The position numbers were made by a program, and so were the translations under genes. A stretch of DNA of 64,000 nt from CAYQQQ01 sp964420125 (lineage in GTDB: Bacteria > Actinomycetota > Acidimicrobiia > Acidimicrobiales > Microtrichaceae), in contig CAYQQQ010000002.1 of NCBI GenBank assembly GCA_964420125.1, positions 1 to 64,000 on the forward strand, written 5' to 3'. This document shows positions 7,665 through 15,343 of the stretch, piece after piece (positions within the stretch are counted from its first letter, which is position 1; every line of letters starts with the position of its first letter). The notes below the pieces were generated by a model. The model worked only from the letters and a program-made list of their open reading frames with translations, was not told where the DNA came from and ran no database searches.

Positions 7665-8647
7665 ACGGGGCCCCAGCGGGGCTCGAGGTGCGGGGGCCGG
7701 TTCCAGGCCGCCGCCAGGACCACCAGCGTCCCACCGAGGAGCAGCACCAGCACGTACCACGGGCTCAGCGGGACCCCCTCGGCCAACCGGTTCACCACCG
7801 AGGTGACCGGCACGGCGAGGGCGAGCACCGCCGTCACGTCGACCGCCTGCGCCCTGCTCAGCGCGGCCAACCAGGTGCCGGCGTAGGCGGCCAGCACCAG
7901 CCCGGTGAGGGCGGCCCAGGCCCAGCCGCTCGCACCGAGGCGCGCCAGCGCGGCCGTGTCGCCGGTGAACGCGCCGATGAGCACCAGCCACAGCGCGCCC
8001 ACCCCGAGCCGTGCGGTGGCCACCGTGACCACCGACAGGTCCGACAGCAGCCAGCGGTCGACGATCGACTCGAGGGCCCACAGCGCCGCTGCGGCCACCA
8101 CCAGCAGGAGGCCGGCGGTGCCCGACCCGAGGACGTCGCTGCCCATGGACAGGTACCCGAACACGACCATCGCCACGCCGAGCCCCTGGAGCGGACCGAG
8201 GCGCTCGCGCAGCAGCGTCGGACCCAGGAACGCCACCAGCAGCAGCAGCGAGGCCTTGTGGGCCGCCTGGGCATCGGCGGCACCCTCGGGGCCCAATCGG
8301 GAGAGCCCCTCGAAGAACAGCAGGAACGGGACGGAACCACCGATGATGGACACCGCCAGCAGCGCGGTCCACTGCCCGGTGCCGCGTGGTCGGCGGAACC
8401 CCGCCTCCCCCCAACGCCGTCCGGCCAGCCCGGCGACCACCACGACGACGACCGCGGCCACCAGGTTCTTGGCGGTGGTGTAGGTCCCGGCGTCGCCGAA
8501 CGCCTCGACCCTGGTCAGCACCTGGGCGTTCAGCCACACCGAGCCGCCGGAGACCACCGCCGCCACGAGCGCCAGCGACAGGCCGATCGCCGAGGAGCGC
8601 GGCCGACGCACCTCCGATGACGCCATCACCGAGGTGGAACCGTTCAT
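7661..8647 (-). CDS. EamA/DMT-family transporter
   Basis: 328 residues with about ten hydrophobic segments arranged as two EamA halves (for example LSLALVAAVVSGGSVW at about 24, and the second half around AAAALWALESIVDRW). DMT transporters move small metabolites; a substrate cannot be assigned. Translation is coupled at both ends: ATGA overlap with hypC (8644-8647) and GTGA overlap with the DUF6390-like gene. Its place inside the hydrogenase operon hints at supply of a metal or small ligand for cofactor assembly, or at handling of a reduced metabolite (inference). Confidence 0.85.
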   Translation of the reverse strand: MNGSTSVMASSEVRRPRSSAIGLSLALVAAVVSGGSVWLNAQVLTRVEAFGDAGTYTTAKNLVAAVVVVVVAGLAGRRWGEAGFRRPRGTGQWTALLAVSIIGGSVPFLLFFEGLSRLGPEGAADAQAAHKASLLLLVAFLGPTLLRERLGPLQGLGVAMVVFGYLSMGSDVLGSGTAGLLLVVAAAALWALESIVDRWLLSDLSVVTVATARLGVGALWLVLIGAFTGDTAALARLGASGWAWAALTGLVLAAYAGTWLAALSRAQAVDVTAVLALAVPVTSVVNRLAEGVPLSPWYVLVLLLGGTLVVLAAAWNRPPHLEPRWGPV

Positions 8648-8871
8648 CGCATCTCCTCCCTGGCGGCGACGACCTCCAGGGCCGACGCCTCGTCCAGCAC
8701 CTCCACCGCCATGCCCGTGTGCACGAGCAGCCAGTCCCCCACCCGCGGCTGTCGGTCCTCCAGCACGAGCGGCGCCAGGCAGACACGGCGGAGCCGGCCG
8801 GCCAGGTCCACCGTGGCGAACCCACCGCCCGTCTCCAGGGCCACCACCGGTCCGAGGTCAGCCAGGCACAT
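8644..8871 (-). CDS. hypC: HypC/HupF hydrogenase assembly chaperone
   Basis: 75 residues. HypC proteins start Met-Cys, and Cys2 carries the Fe(CN)2CO precursor delivered to the large subunit. Here ATG 8871 gives MCLADLG, so that start is chosen although an upstream ATG exists at 8895. The family end motif GDWLLVHTGMAVEVLDE is present. It overlaps the protease gene by 14 nt and the transporter by 4 nt. The other Hyp genes (A, B, D, E, F) are not in this window. Confidence 0.92.
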   Translation of the reverse strand: MCLADLGPVVALETGGGFATVDLAGRLRRVCLAPLVLEDRQPRVGDWLLVHTGMAVEVLDEASALEVVAAREEMR

Positions 8872-9406
8872 GCTCCACCTCCCCGGCATCGCCACCTCGG
8901 GGCGACGCGCTCGCGACGGTCCTGCACACCGCGTCCGCAGCGGAGGCCACCGCGACGCGCACGCGATCGCTCAGGCCGGGACCCTCTCGGAGGTCATCGA
9001 CCACCACCCCCACCACGACCAGCCGCTCCGGCAGGCGCCGCAGGGCCCGTCCGAGGTGCAGGGCGTCGGCCAGACCTCCTGAGTGGCTCGAGCACCCGGA
9101 GCGCCACCGGGCGAGCTCCTCCCAGCCGTCGATCACCACCACCTCCCCGGGCAGCCGGAGGGGGTCGTGCACGGCGTCGAGCACCACCGCGCACCTCCGC
9201 CCCTCCCAGGCGTCCAGCAGGCGGGTCGGCTCCCCGTCGAGCTCGACCAGCTCGACCAGCGGTCCGGGGCCCACGCTGGTCGCGGAGGCAGCACCGACGC
9301 GGCGGAGCTCGTCGAGCACCGCCGGAGCGACGCCGTCGTCACCGCGGAAGCGGTTGCCGATCGCCACCACCAGGGTGGGGAGCCTCCCCTCGGCCGACGT
9401 GGTCAC
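8858..9406 (-). CDS. hydrogenase maturation protease
   Basis: 182 residues, HybD/HycI-type endopeptidase that removes the C-terminal tail of the large subunit after nickel insertion. Motifs: VVAIGNRFRGDDGVAPAV (GNxxxxDDG, with the first metal-binding Asp), the central VVLDAVHD (second acidic ligand), and SSHSGGLADALHL containing the His ligand. The GTG start overlaps the stop of the large subunit gene (GTGA, 9403-9406), its expected partner. Confidence 0.9.
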   Translation of the reverse strand: MTTSAEGRLPTLVVAIGNRFRGDDGVAPAVLDELRRVGAASATSVGPGPLVELVELDGEPTRLLDAWEGRRCAVVLDAVHDPLRLPGEVVVIDGWEELARWRSGCSSHSGGLADALHLGRALRRLPERLVVVGVVVDDLREGPGLSDRVRVAVASAADAVCRTVASASPRGGDAGEVEHVPG

Positions 9407-10776
9407 GACCGCTCCGATCGCTCGTCGGTGCCGGTGGCGGAGCGCCGCTGCACGCTCAGGTCGAGGAAGTGGGTGGCGCAGCTGATGCACGGATCGTGGT
9501 TGCGGATCGCCATCTCGCAGCGGTGCTGCAACAGGTCGTCGTCGAGCTCCGTGGGATCGCCGGCCGCCTCCAGGAGGTCCTCGGCCACGTGCCACAGGTC
9601 GTGCTCGATGGTGGGCTGGTTCTGCGACGTGGGCGGGACGATGCGCGCCGCCCCCACGGTCCCGGACGGATCGATCTCGTAGCGGTGGTAGAGCAGCCCC
9701 CTGGGCGCCTCGGTGATGCCGTGGCCGACCGTCGGCTCCGACGGCGGGGGAACCTCCAGCGCTGCGGGGGCGTCGCGCTCAGGTTGCCAGGCCTCGATCG
9801 CCTCGATGGCCGTGGCCAGCGCGTGCACCACCTCGACGGCCCGCACCACGATGCTGGCGAAGGGGTTGTTCACCGGCGGAGCCAGACCGACCCGCGCCGC
9901 CGCGGCCCGAGCCGACGGGTGGAGCAGATCGGCGGCCAGCCCGTAGCGGGCCAGCGGGCCGACCAGGTAGCCGTCACCGGAGCGGAGGTGGGCGTGAAGG
10001 GCGGTGGAGTGGGGCACCTGGTGCTCGACCACCTCGGAGAGGAAGTCCCCGGGCGGGAGGTCGCCGTGGCCGTCGATCACGAAGCGGCGGCCGAGCACCG
10101 GGTAGTGGCCGGGGTCGACGGCGGCAACGAAGCGGTAGTCCATCTCCACCGCCGGGACGTCGAAGCCGGCAACCCAGTCCACGATCGCCTCGGCACCGTC
10201 GAGGGCGTCGTGCAGCTCGGGGAGCAGCGCCGTGAGCTCCCCACGACGAGGCAGCCGGTGGAAGCCTCCCACCTTCACGTTCACCGGGTGGATGGCGCGC
10301 CCGCCGATCACCTCCAGGAGGTGGTTGCCGGTGCGCTTGACCGACAGCGCCCGCTCCACCGCCGGGCGGTCCAGCTCGGCCAGCTCGATGGCGGAGGGCA
10401 CCCCGAGGAAGTCGGGCGCGTGCAGCATGGACACGTGCAGGGTGTGGGACTCGATCCACTCGCCGCAGTAGAGGATCCGGCGCAGCTGCTCGATGTGGCC
10501 CGCCACCGCCACGCCGCAGGCGTCCTCGACGGCCGCGCAGGCGCTCATCTGGTAGGCGACGGGGCAGATCCCGCAGATCCTCGCCGTGAGGTCGGGCGGC
10601 TCGGTGTGGGAACGACCCTCCAGGAAGGCCTCGAAGAAGCGGGGCGGCTCGTAGATGCGCAGCTGCACGTCGGTGACCGCGCCGTCGGTGATCTCCACGT
10701 GCAGCGCACCCTCGCCCTCCACCCGGGCGAGCTGATCGACCCGCAGGGTCCGCGACGCCGAGCTTCGGTGCGTCAT
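9403..10776 (-). CDS. hydA: NiFe hydrogenase large (alpha) subunit, group 3b-like
   Basis: 457 residues. Both nickel-ligand motifs are intact: RICGICPVAY (about residue 66) and DPCISCATH near the C terminus. About 21 residues follow the final His and form the tail that the adjacent protease would remove. The enzyme splits or produces H2 and, in group 3b, exchanges electrons with NADP(H) through the gamma and beta subunits. The ATGA overlap with the small-subunit gene fixes the start at 10776. Nomenclature follows Pyrococcus hydBGDA and does not mean FeFe hydrogenase. Confidence 0.95.
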   Translation of the reverse strand: MTHRSSASRTLRVDQLARVEGEGALHVEITDGAVTDVQLRIYEPPRFFEAFLEGRSHTEPPDLTARICGICPVAYQMSACAAVEDACGVAVAGHIEQLRRILYCGEWIESHTLHVSMLHAPDFLGVPSAIELAELDRPAVERALSVKRTGNHLLEVIGGRAIHPVNVKVGGFHRLPRRGELTALLPELHDALDGAEAIVDWVAGFDVPAVEMDYRFVAAVDPGHYPVLGRRFVIDGHGDLPPGDFLSEVVEHQVPHSTALHAHLRSGDGYLVGPLARYGLAADLLHPSARAAAARVGLAPPVNNPFASIVVRAVEVVHALATAIEAIEAWQPERDAPAALEVPPPSEPTVGHGITEAPRGLLYHRYEIDPSGTVGAARIVPPTSQNQPTIEHDLWHVAEDLLEAAGDPTELDDDLLQHRCEMAIRNHDPCISCATHFLDLSVQRRSATGTDERSERS

Positions 10777-11600
10777 TCCGTCCTCCCGTCGGTGGGGCGG
10801 CCGTGCAGCACCACCGGCACCGACCGGGCGGCGGCGTCGAAGGCGGGCGACGCCGTGTTGAAGGTGCGGAACACACGCACGAGGTCCTCGGCCTCCATGC
10901 CCTCGGAGTGGAACCACTCGATGACCGCGTCGGTGTTGGGCGCCTCGCTCGGCCCGAAGCAGCCGTAGCACCCCCGGCGGTAGGCGGGGCAGAGGGCGCC
11001 GCAGCCCGCCTGCGTGGCCGGGCCCAGGCACGGGGTGCCCGCGGCCACGGCGACGCACACGTGGCCAGCCTGCTTGCACTCCACGCACACCGAGTGCGCC
11101 GGGACGTCGGGATGCCGACCGTGGAGGAAGGCGGAGATCACCTCCAGCAGCTGGTGGCGGTCGATGGGACAGCCCCGCAGCTCCAGGTCCACCGGCACGT
11201 GCGCCGAGATGGGCGTGGAGGTGTCGAGGGTGCGCAGGAAGGAGGGCTCGGCGTAGACCACGGAGAGGTACTCCGACACGTCCGCCACGTTGCGCAGCGC
11301 CTGGATGCCCCCGGCGGTGGCGCAGGCCCCGATGGTCACCAGGGTGCGGGACACGGCCCGGACCTCCCGGATGCGCCGGAGGTCGGAGGGGGTGGTGATC
11401 GATCCCTCCACCAGCGACAGGTCGTAGGGACCGTCCACCACCGCGCTGGTGGCCTCCAGGAAGCTGGCGATCTCCAGCTCCCCGGCCACGGCGAGCAGCT
11501 CGTCCTCGCAGTCGAGCATCGTGAGCTGGCAGCCGTCGCAGGAGGCGAACTTCCACACGGCCAGCTTCGGGCGCGTCGCGGCGCGGGCCGCTGCGTTCAC
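10773..11600 (-). CDS. hydD: NiFe hydrogenase small (delta) subunit
   Basis: 275 residues, homologous to the 20-kDa NADH-dehydrogenase-like hydrogenase subunits. It relays electrons through iron-sulfur clusters. The proximal cluster motif CDGCQ is at 21-24, followed by IGACATAGG and the C-terminal Cys set CPAYRRGCYGCFGP; additional Cys residues (CVECKQAGHVC, TPCLG) suit a three-cluster group 3 small subunit. GTG 11600 makes a GTGA overlap with hydG; GTG 11603 is equally close to the GGAGGTG ribosome site. Confidence 0.93.
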   Translation of the reverse strand: MNAAARAATRPKLAVWKFASCDGCQLTMLDCEDELLAVAGELEIASFLEATSAVVDGPYDLSLVEGSITTPSDLRRIREVRAVSRTLVTIGACATAGGIQALRNVADVSEYLSVVYAEPSFLRTLDTSTPISAHVPVDLELRGCPIDRHQLLEVISAFLHGRHPDVPAHSVCVECKQAGHVCVAVAAGTPCLGPATQAGCGALCPAYRRGCYGCFGPSEAPNTDAVIEWFHSEGMEAEDLVRVFRTFNTASPAFDAAARSVPVVLHGRPTDGRTE

Positions 11601-12472
11601 CACCGACGCACCTCCATGAGCGGCGCCACCGAGCTCCACGGCATCACCGCACCGTCGCGGCACACGAGGACCGGTCCCAGCTGGCACCGTCCGCAGTGGC
11701 CCACGGCGCAGGCCATCGAGCGCTCCAGGGACACCTCGATGTCGTCGGCCCGCAGTCCTGCAGCCAGGAGGTCGCCCGCCACCAGTCGCATCATGATCTC
11801 GGGCCCGCACACGGCGGCCCGGGTGCCGGCGGCCAGCTCCAGACGGCTCAGCGCGCTGGTGACCAGGCCGACGTCGCCCCGCCAGCTCCTGCTGGGGCGG
11901 TCGACGCTCAGCGAGACCCGTGCGCGCCGGCCCCAGCCCACCAGGAGGTCCTCGTAGACGATCTCCGCGGGGTTGCGGGCCCCCACCACCAGCTCCACCG
12001 GACCGGAGCGCTCCTGGTCCAGGAGCCGCTCCACCAGCATCCGCAGCGGGGCGAGGCCCAGCCCCCCGGCCACCACCACCACACCCTGCTCCGGCGATGG
12101 CACCGTCCACGCCCGACCGAAGGGGCCCCGCAAGCCCAGCACCGCCCCCGGTGCCGCCGCCACCAGGGCGGCGCTGGTCGCTCCCACGGCGCGGACGGTG
12201 AAGTGCAGCTCCGAGGACTCGACGGAGCAGCCCGCGACCGACACCGGCACCTCGCCCACTCCCGGCGACCACACCATCATGAACTGCCCCGGCTCGGGGA
12301 CGGCGAGCGGGACCGCGGTGGGAGCCAGCACGAGGGTCACCGTGTCGTGGGTCTCCCGGCGGCGATCGCGCACCCGGTAGGCGGTGGGCACCATCGAGGT
12401 GCCGCCCACGGGCGCGGCGGGCACCAGCAAGGCCTGCGGGACCGCCGTCGCCCTCGCCGTCGACGCGGTCAT
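11597..12472 (-). CDS. hydG: hydrogenase gamma subunit, FAD/NAD(P)-binding oxidoreductase
   Basis: 291 residues, ferredoxin-NADP reductase-like. The FAD-binding part contains EPGQFMMVW, the nucleotide-binding part VVVAGGLGLAPLRMLVERL, and the C terminus a 2Fe-2S motif of Cys-x4-Cys-x2-Cys-x7-Cys form (ACAVGHCGRC...VC). This is the diaphorase module of group 3b hydrogenases, linking H2 to NADP(H). Start ATG 12472 overlaps the cNMP-binding gene (ATGA). Confidence 0.92.
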   Translation of the reverse strand: MTASTARATAVPQALLVPAAPVGGTSMVPTAYRVRDRRRETHDTVTLVLAPTAVPLAVPEPGQFMMVWSPGVGEVPVSVAGCSVESSELHFTVRAVGATSAALVAAAPGAVLGLRGPFGRAWTVPSPEQGVVVVAGGLGLAPLRMLVERLLDQERSGPVELVVGARNPAEIVYEDLLVGWGRRARVSLSVDRPSRSWRGDVGLVTSALSRLELAAGTRAAVCGPEIMMRLVAGDLLAAGLRADDIEVSLERSMACAVGHCGRCQLGPVLVCRDGAVMPWSSVAPLMEVRRW

Positions 12473-12960
12473 GGCCGGTCGCCTTCGTCGTCGTTCGATC
12501 CGTAGAGGTCGAGCAGCTGCACCCTGGTGTCGCGCAACCGGCGGCTCAGCACCCCCACCAGCACTCCCGCCAAGGCGCGACCCGTCGAGGCGTCGCCCTC
12601 GATGAGCTCGACCAGCGCCGCACGGGGTATCCGAACCAGCGAGGCCGCAGCGGGGGCGACCACGTCCACGGTCCAGGTGTTGGGCTCCACGAACCACGAC
12701 CACCCCAGCAGGTCATGAGGGCCGAGGGTGGCGGTGGGCAGCTCCCGCTGACGCTGGTGCAGCCGGAGCTCCACCCGGCCGTCGCGCACCACGTACATGG
12801 CGTCGGCCGGATCGCCTTCCCGGGCCAGGACCTGGCCGGGACGCAGCTCCACGGTCTCGGCGACCGCCGCCAGCGCGGCGAGCGACGCCCCCGGGAGGCT
12901 CCGCAGCGCGCTGGACTCGAGCACCGCCAGCGTGCCGTCCGGGGGGCCCGGGCCGGTCAC
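12469..12960 (-). CDS. cyclic-nucleotide-binding domain protein (no DNA-binding domain)
   Basis: 163 residues forming a single cNMP-binding beta-roll: VELRPGQVLAREGDPADAMYVV, DGRVEL, LGPHDLLGWSWFVEP and a closing helical part ending LLDLYGSNDDEG. There is no helix-turn-helix, so it is probably not a transcription factor. It sits between the beta and gamma hydrogenase genes with 4-nt overlaps on both sides (GTGA at 12957-12960, ATGA at 12469-12472), which suggests a sensory or regulatory hydrogenase subunit (inference). Confidence 0.88.
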   Translation of the reverse strand: MTGPGPPDGTLAVLESSALRSLPGASLAALAAVAETVELRPGQVLAREGDPADAMYVVRDGRVELRLHQRQRELPTATLGPHDLLGWSWFVEPNTWTVDVVAPAAASLVRIPRAALVELIEGDASTGRALAGVLVGVLSRRLRDTRVQLLDLYGSNDDEGDRP

Positions 12961-14141
12961 GCCGTCACCTCGCGGGAGCGCAGGAACACCGCGATGGGGG
13001 CGGGGCCGGCGGCCGTCGCCTCGGACCCCTCGAGCGCCAGCGCTCCGGCCTCGGCCACGAAGTCGATCCCCACCGGGCACCAGGTGGTGCACCGGCCGCA
13101 GCCGACGCAGCCCGACTCGCCGAACTGCCCCCACCAGGTCGACAGCTTGTGGGTGAGCCACTGCCGGTAGCGATCGGCGGTGCCGGCCCTCACGCTGCCC
13201 CCGTGCACGTAGGAGTGGTCGAGGGAGAAGCAGCTGTCCCACCGCGACCGGCGCTCCAACCCAGGGCCGGACAGGTCGGTCAGGTCGTGCACCGAGTGGC
13301 AGAAGCAGGTGGGGCACACCATCGTGCAGTTGCCGCAGCTGAGGCAGCGTGACGCCACCTCGTCCCAGCGAGCCGACTCGAGGGCGCCCAGCAGGTGCTC
13401 CGCCAGCGCGTCCGTGGTCAGCTCCCGTCCCATCGCCGCCACCGCTCGGTCCCGGGTGCTGTGCACCCACGCGAGCTCGGCGTCGAGGTCCGCGTCCACC
13501 ACGAGTCCCTCCAGGAGGTCTCGTGCCCACTCCGACACCTGCCCCACGAGGTACCGCGGACCGTCGTCGCCGGGCTGCTCCCAGAGCTCCAGGTCGACCT
13601 GGGCACGGGCGCGGCCGTCGAGGTTCGGGCCCGTCCCCATCGAGGCGCAGAAGCAGGTGCCACCGGGCACGGTGCAGTTGAGGGCCACCACCCTGGCGTC
13701 GCGTGCCTGGGTGGCCTCCCCCAGCACACGCCCCAGCACGCCCATGGCGGCGACGTCGCAGGGCCGGATCCCGAAGACCACGGTGACGGGCTCGGGGTCC
13801 GCGGCCGGGGGGTCGTGCACGAGGAACCCGTCCTCGGTGAGCTCGACGGAGACGAGCACCTGCTCGGCGGGGTGCTGCAGCGCCTTGGGCGAGGAAGGTC
13901 CCACCGCCCAGGCGAACCGACGGTCGTCGCCGGGCTCCAACGGCCCGAGGCGGCATCGGCCGGGCGACTGGTGGAGGGTGACCCCCGAGGGGAGGTCGTC
14001 GGGGTCGAGCAGGTCGTCGAGCACGATGGAGCCGTCACGCACCTGCGGGGCGACCACGCGGTGGTGCTCGAGCAGGCGCGCCAGCAGCGCGCGGAAGCCT
14101 GCATCGTCGAGCACACCGCTCACCAGGGTGCCGTCGGCCAT
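12957..14141 (-). CDS. hydB: hydrogenase beta subunit, 4Fe-4S protein
   Basis: 394 residues, sulfhydrogenase beta-type electron-transfer subunit. Two ferredoxin-like motifs are present: CLSCGNCTMVCP (about residue 249) and CVGCGRCTTWCPVG (about residue 345). Additional Cys in the N-terminal half (RPCDVAAMG, CTVPGGTCFC) match this family. First gene of the hydrogenase unit; ATG 14141 has a TAGGGT -10 8 nt upstream. In Pyrococcus such subunits can support sulfur reduction; that is not demonstrated here. Confidence 0.93.
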   Translation of the reverse strand: MADGTLVSGVLDDAGFRALLARLLEHHRVVAPQVRDGSIVLDDLLDPDDLPSGVTLHQSPGRCRLGPLEPGDDRRFAWAVGPSSPKALQHPAEQVLVSVELTEDGFLVHDPPAADPEPVTVVFGIRPCDVAAMGVLGRVLGEATQARDARVVALNCTVPGGTCFCASMGTGPNLDGRARAQVDLELWEQPGDDGPRYLVGQVSEWARDLLEGLVVDADLDAELAWVHSTRDRAVAAMGRELTTDALAEHLLGALESARWDEVASRCLSCGNCTMVCPTCFCHSVHDLTDLSGPGLERRSRWDSCFSLDHSYVHGGSVRAGTADRYRQWLTHKLSTWWGQFGESGCVGCGRCTTWCPVGIDFVAEAGALALEGSEATAAGPAPIAVFLRSREVTA

Positions 14142-14149
14142 CGCCCCTC

Positions 14150-14155
14150 ACCCTA
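14150..14155 (-). promoter_or_regulatory. -10 hexamer of the hydrogenase operon
   Basis: TAGGGT on the minus strand, 8 nt upstream of the hydB ATG at 14141. The only purine-rich sequence, GAGGGG, abuts the ATG too closely for a normal ribosome site, so a leaderless or near-leaderless transcript is predicted. Confidence 0.45.
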
Positions 14156-14232
14156 ACGGTTGCGCTGCGAAGGGAGCGGAGCGGGACGGCCGCCGGGTCA
14201 GAGGGACGCAGGGCGGAGCGGGACGCGCCCGC

Positions 14233-14238
14233 TACGGT
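14233..14238 (+). promoter_or_regulatory. -10 hexamer, leaderless type
   Basis: TACGGT 8 nt upstream of the ATG at 14247, with no Shine-Dalgarno sequence. It is divergent from the hydrogenase promoter about 80 bp away. Confidence 0.5.
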
Positions 14239-14246
14239 GGCCGCCG

Positions 14247-15224
14247 ATGGCCACCGCCGAACGTCCCCACTCCGACGCCGACGCACCGCCGGCGACCCGG
14301 CAGCTGTGGCGACCGCGCTGGAGCGGCGAGGCCCGACGCCTGGAGGTCTGGTACGCCACGATGACCGATGCCGCCACGGGTGCCGGGCTCTGGGTGCACG
14401 GCGAGACCGTGGCGTCGAGCTCCGGCACCGGCGGCGCCCGCGCCGGGGGTTGGGCCGCGTGGTTCCCGGCCGACGGCCAGCCCTGCTGGGCTCGGGTCGC
14501 CGGCGACGACACCGTCGTGCCCGGCCCGGAGGATGCGGCGGGCTTCCGCTGCGACGGCATGGTGCTCGATCCGGAGGGCACCTCCGGTCGGGCGGGTGAC
14601 CTGGAGTGGGAGCTGCACTGGTCCGTCGAGGATCAGGACCCCCTCTGGACCTTCCCGCGGTGGGCGTGGCGGCGCTCGCTGCTCCCGGCGGCGCAGGTGG
14701 TGCCCGCCCCGACCATGACCGCCACCGGTTGGGTGGGCGACGGTGGGGCCCGTCACGAGGTCCACGGCCACGCCCAGGCCGCCCGGATCTTCGGCCACGG
14801 CAACGCCCGGCGGTGGGGCTGGCTGCACGCCGACCTCGGCGACGGCGACGTGGTCGAGCTCGTCACCGCCGTGTCCACCCGCCCGTTGCTGCGATCCCTG
14901 CCGCCCATCGCCTTCCTCCGCCTCCGGGTGGGCGGCGTGGAGGTCTCACGTCCCCGCCTGGCCTGCTGGGGCCTGCGCAGTCGGCTCGACCTGCCCGGTT
15001 GGCAGGTCCGGGGGCGCACGCAGGGGCTGGAGGTGGACATCGAGGTCGGGCTGCCGGAGCAGCGGTGCGTGACTGTCGACTACGTGGATCCCGACGGCTC
15101 CACCGCCACCTGCACCAACTCGGAGCGGGCCGACGCGTTGGTGCAGGTGGCCGATCAGCGGGGCCGGCGGCGGCGCTGGACGCTGGAGGGCACCGCCCAT
15201 GCCGAGATCGGCCGCCGCCCCTGA
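14247..15224 (+). CDS. lipocalin/CrtC-like beta-barrel protein, function unknown
   Basis: 325 residues, no signal peptide or membrane segment. The layout LEVWYATMTDAATGAGLWVHGE, then WTFPRWAWRR, TGWVGDGGARHEVHGHAQAARIFGHGNARRWGWLHADL and a matching C-terminal beta-rich half resembles tocopherol-cyclase/CrtC-type tandem lipocalin proteins. I am not certain of the family. The ATG at 14247 is supported by the -10 at 14233. It stands alone, ends opposite the GMC oxidoreductase gene, and is followed by a strong inverted-repeat region. Confidence 0.55.
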   Translation: MATAERPHSDADAPPATRQLWRPRWSGEARRLEVWYATMTDAATGAGLWVHGETVASSSGTGGARAGGWAAWFPADGQPCWARVAGDDTVVPGPEDAAGFRCDGMVLDPEGTSGRAGDLEWELHWSVEDQDPLWTFPRWAWRRSLLPAAQVVPAPTMTATGWVGDGGARHEVHGHAQAARIFGHGNARRWGWLHADLGDGDVVELVTAVSTRPLLRSLPPIAFLRLRVGGVEVSRPRLACWGLRSRLDLPGWQVRGRTQGLEVDIEVGLPEQRCVTVDYVDPDGSTATCTNSERADALVQVADQRGRRRRWTLEGTAHAEIGRRP

Positions 15225-15260
15225 CGCCGCGCTGGTTGGCCGCCGCCCTGACACCCTGTG

Positions 15261-15330
15261 CCTTCAGATCACCTCTGAAGGCTGCGAGCGTCCCATGCGA
15301 ACCGCACCGCCTGCAGAGCTGATCTGAAGG
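15261..15330. terminator. convergent-gene inverted repeats with alternative pairings
   Basis: CCTTCAGA (15261-15268) pairs perfectly with TCTGAAGG (15274-15281) around a 5-nt loop. The same left arm, extended to 15277, pairs at 16 of 17 positions with 15314-15330. The two hairpins are mutually exclusive. Lying between convergent genes, the element most simply acts as a bidirectional terminator; there is no T tract. Confidence 0.6.
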
Positions 15331-15343
15331 CGGAGCGGCACTG

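Noticed and set aside
4604..8620. Plus-strand open frame of 1338 codons opposite ppsA, the DUF6390-like gene and the EamA gene
   Set aside because: Low-complexity His/Gly/Arg/Pro translation typical of the antisense of GC-rich genes; no domain, and the minus-strand genes have clear motifs.
8386..10968. Plus-strand open frame of 860 codons opposite the hydrogenase genes
   Set aside because: Shadow of hydA, the protease and hypC; no independent coding signal.
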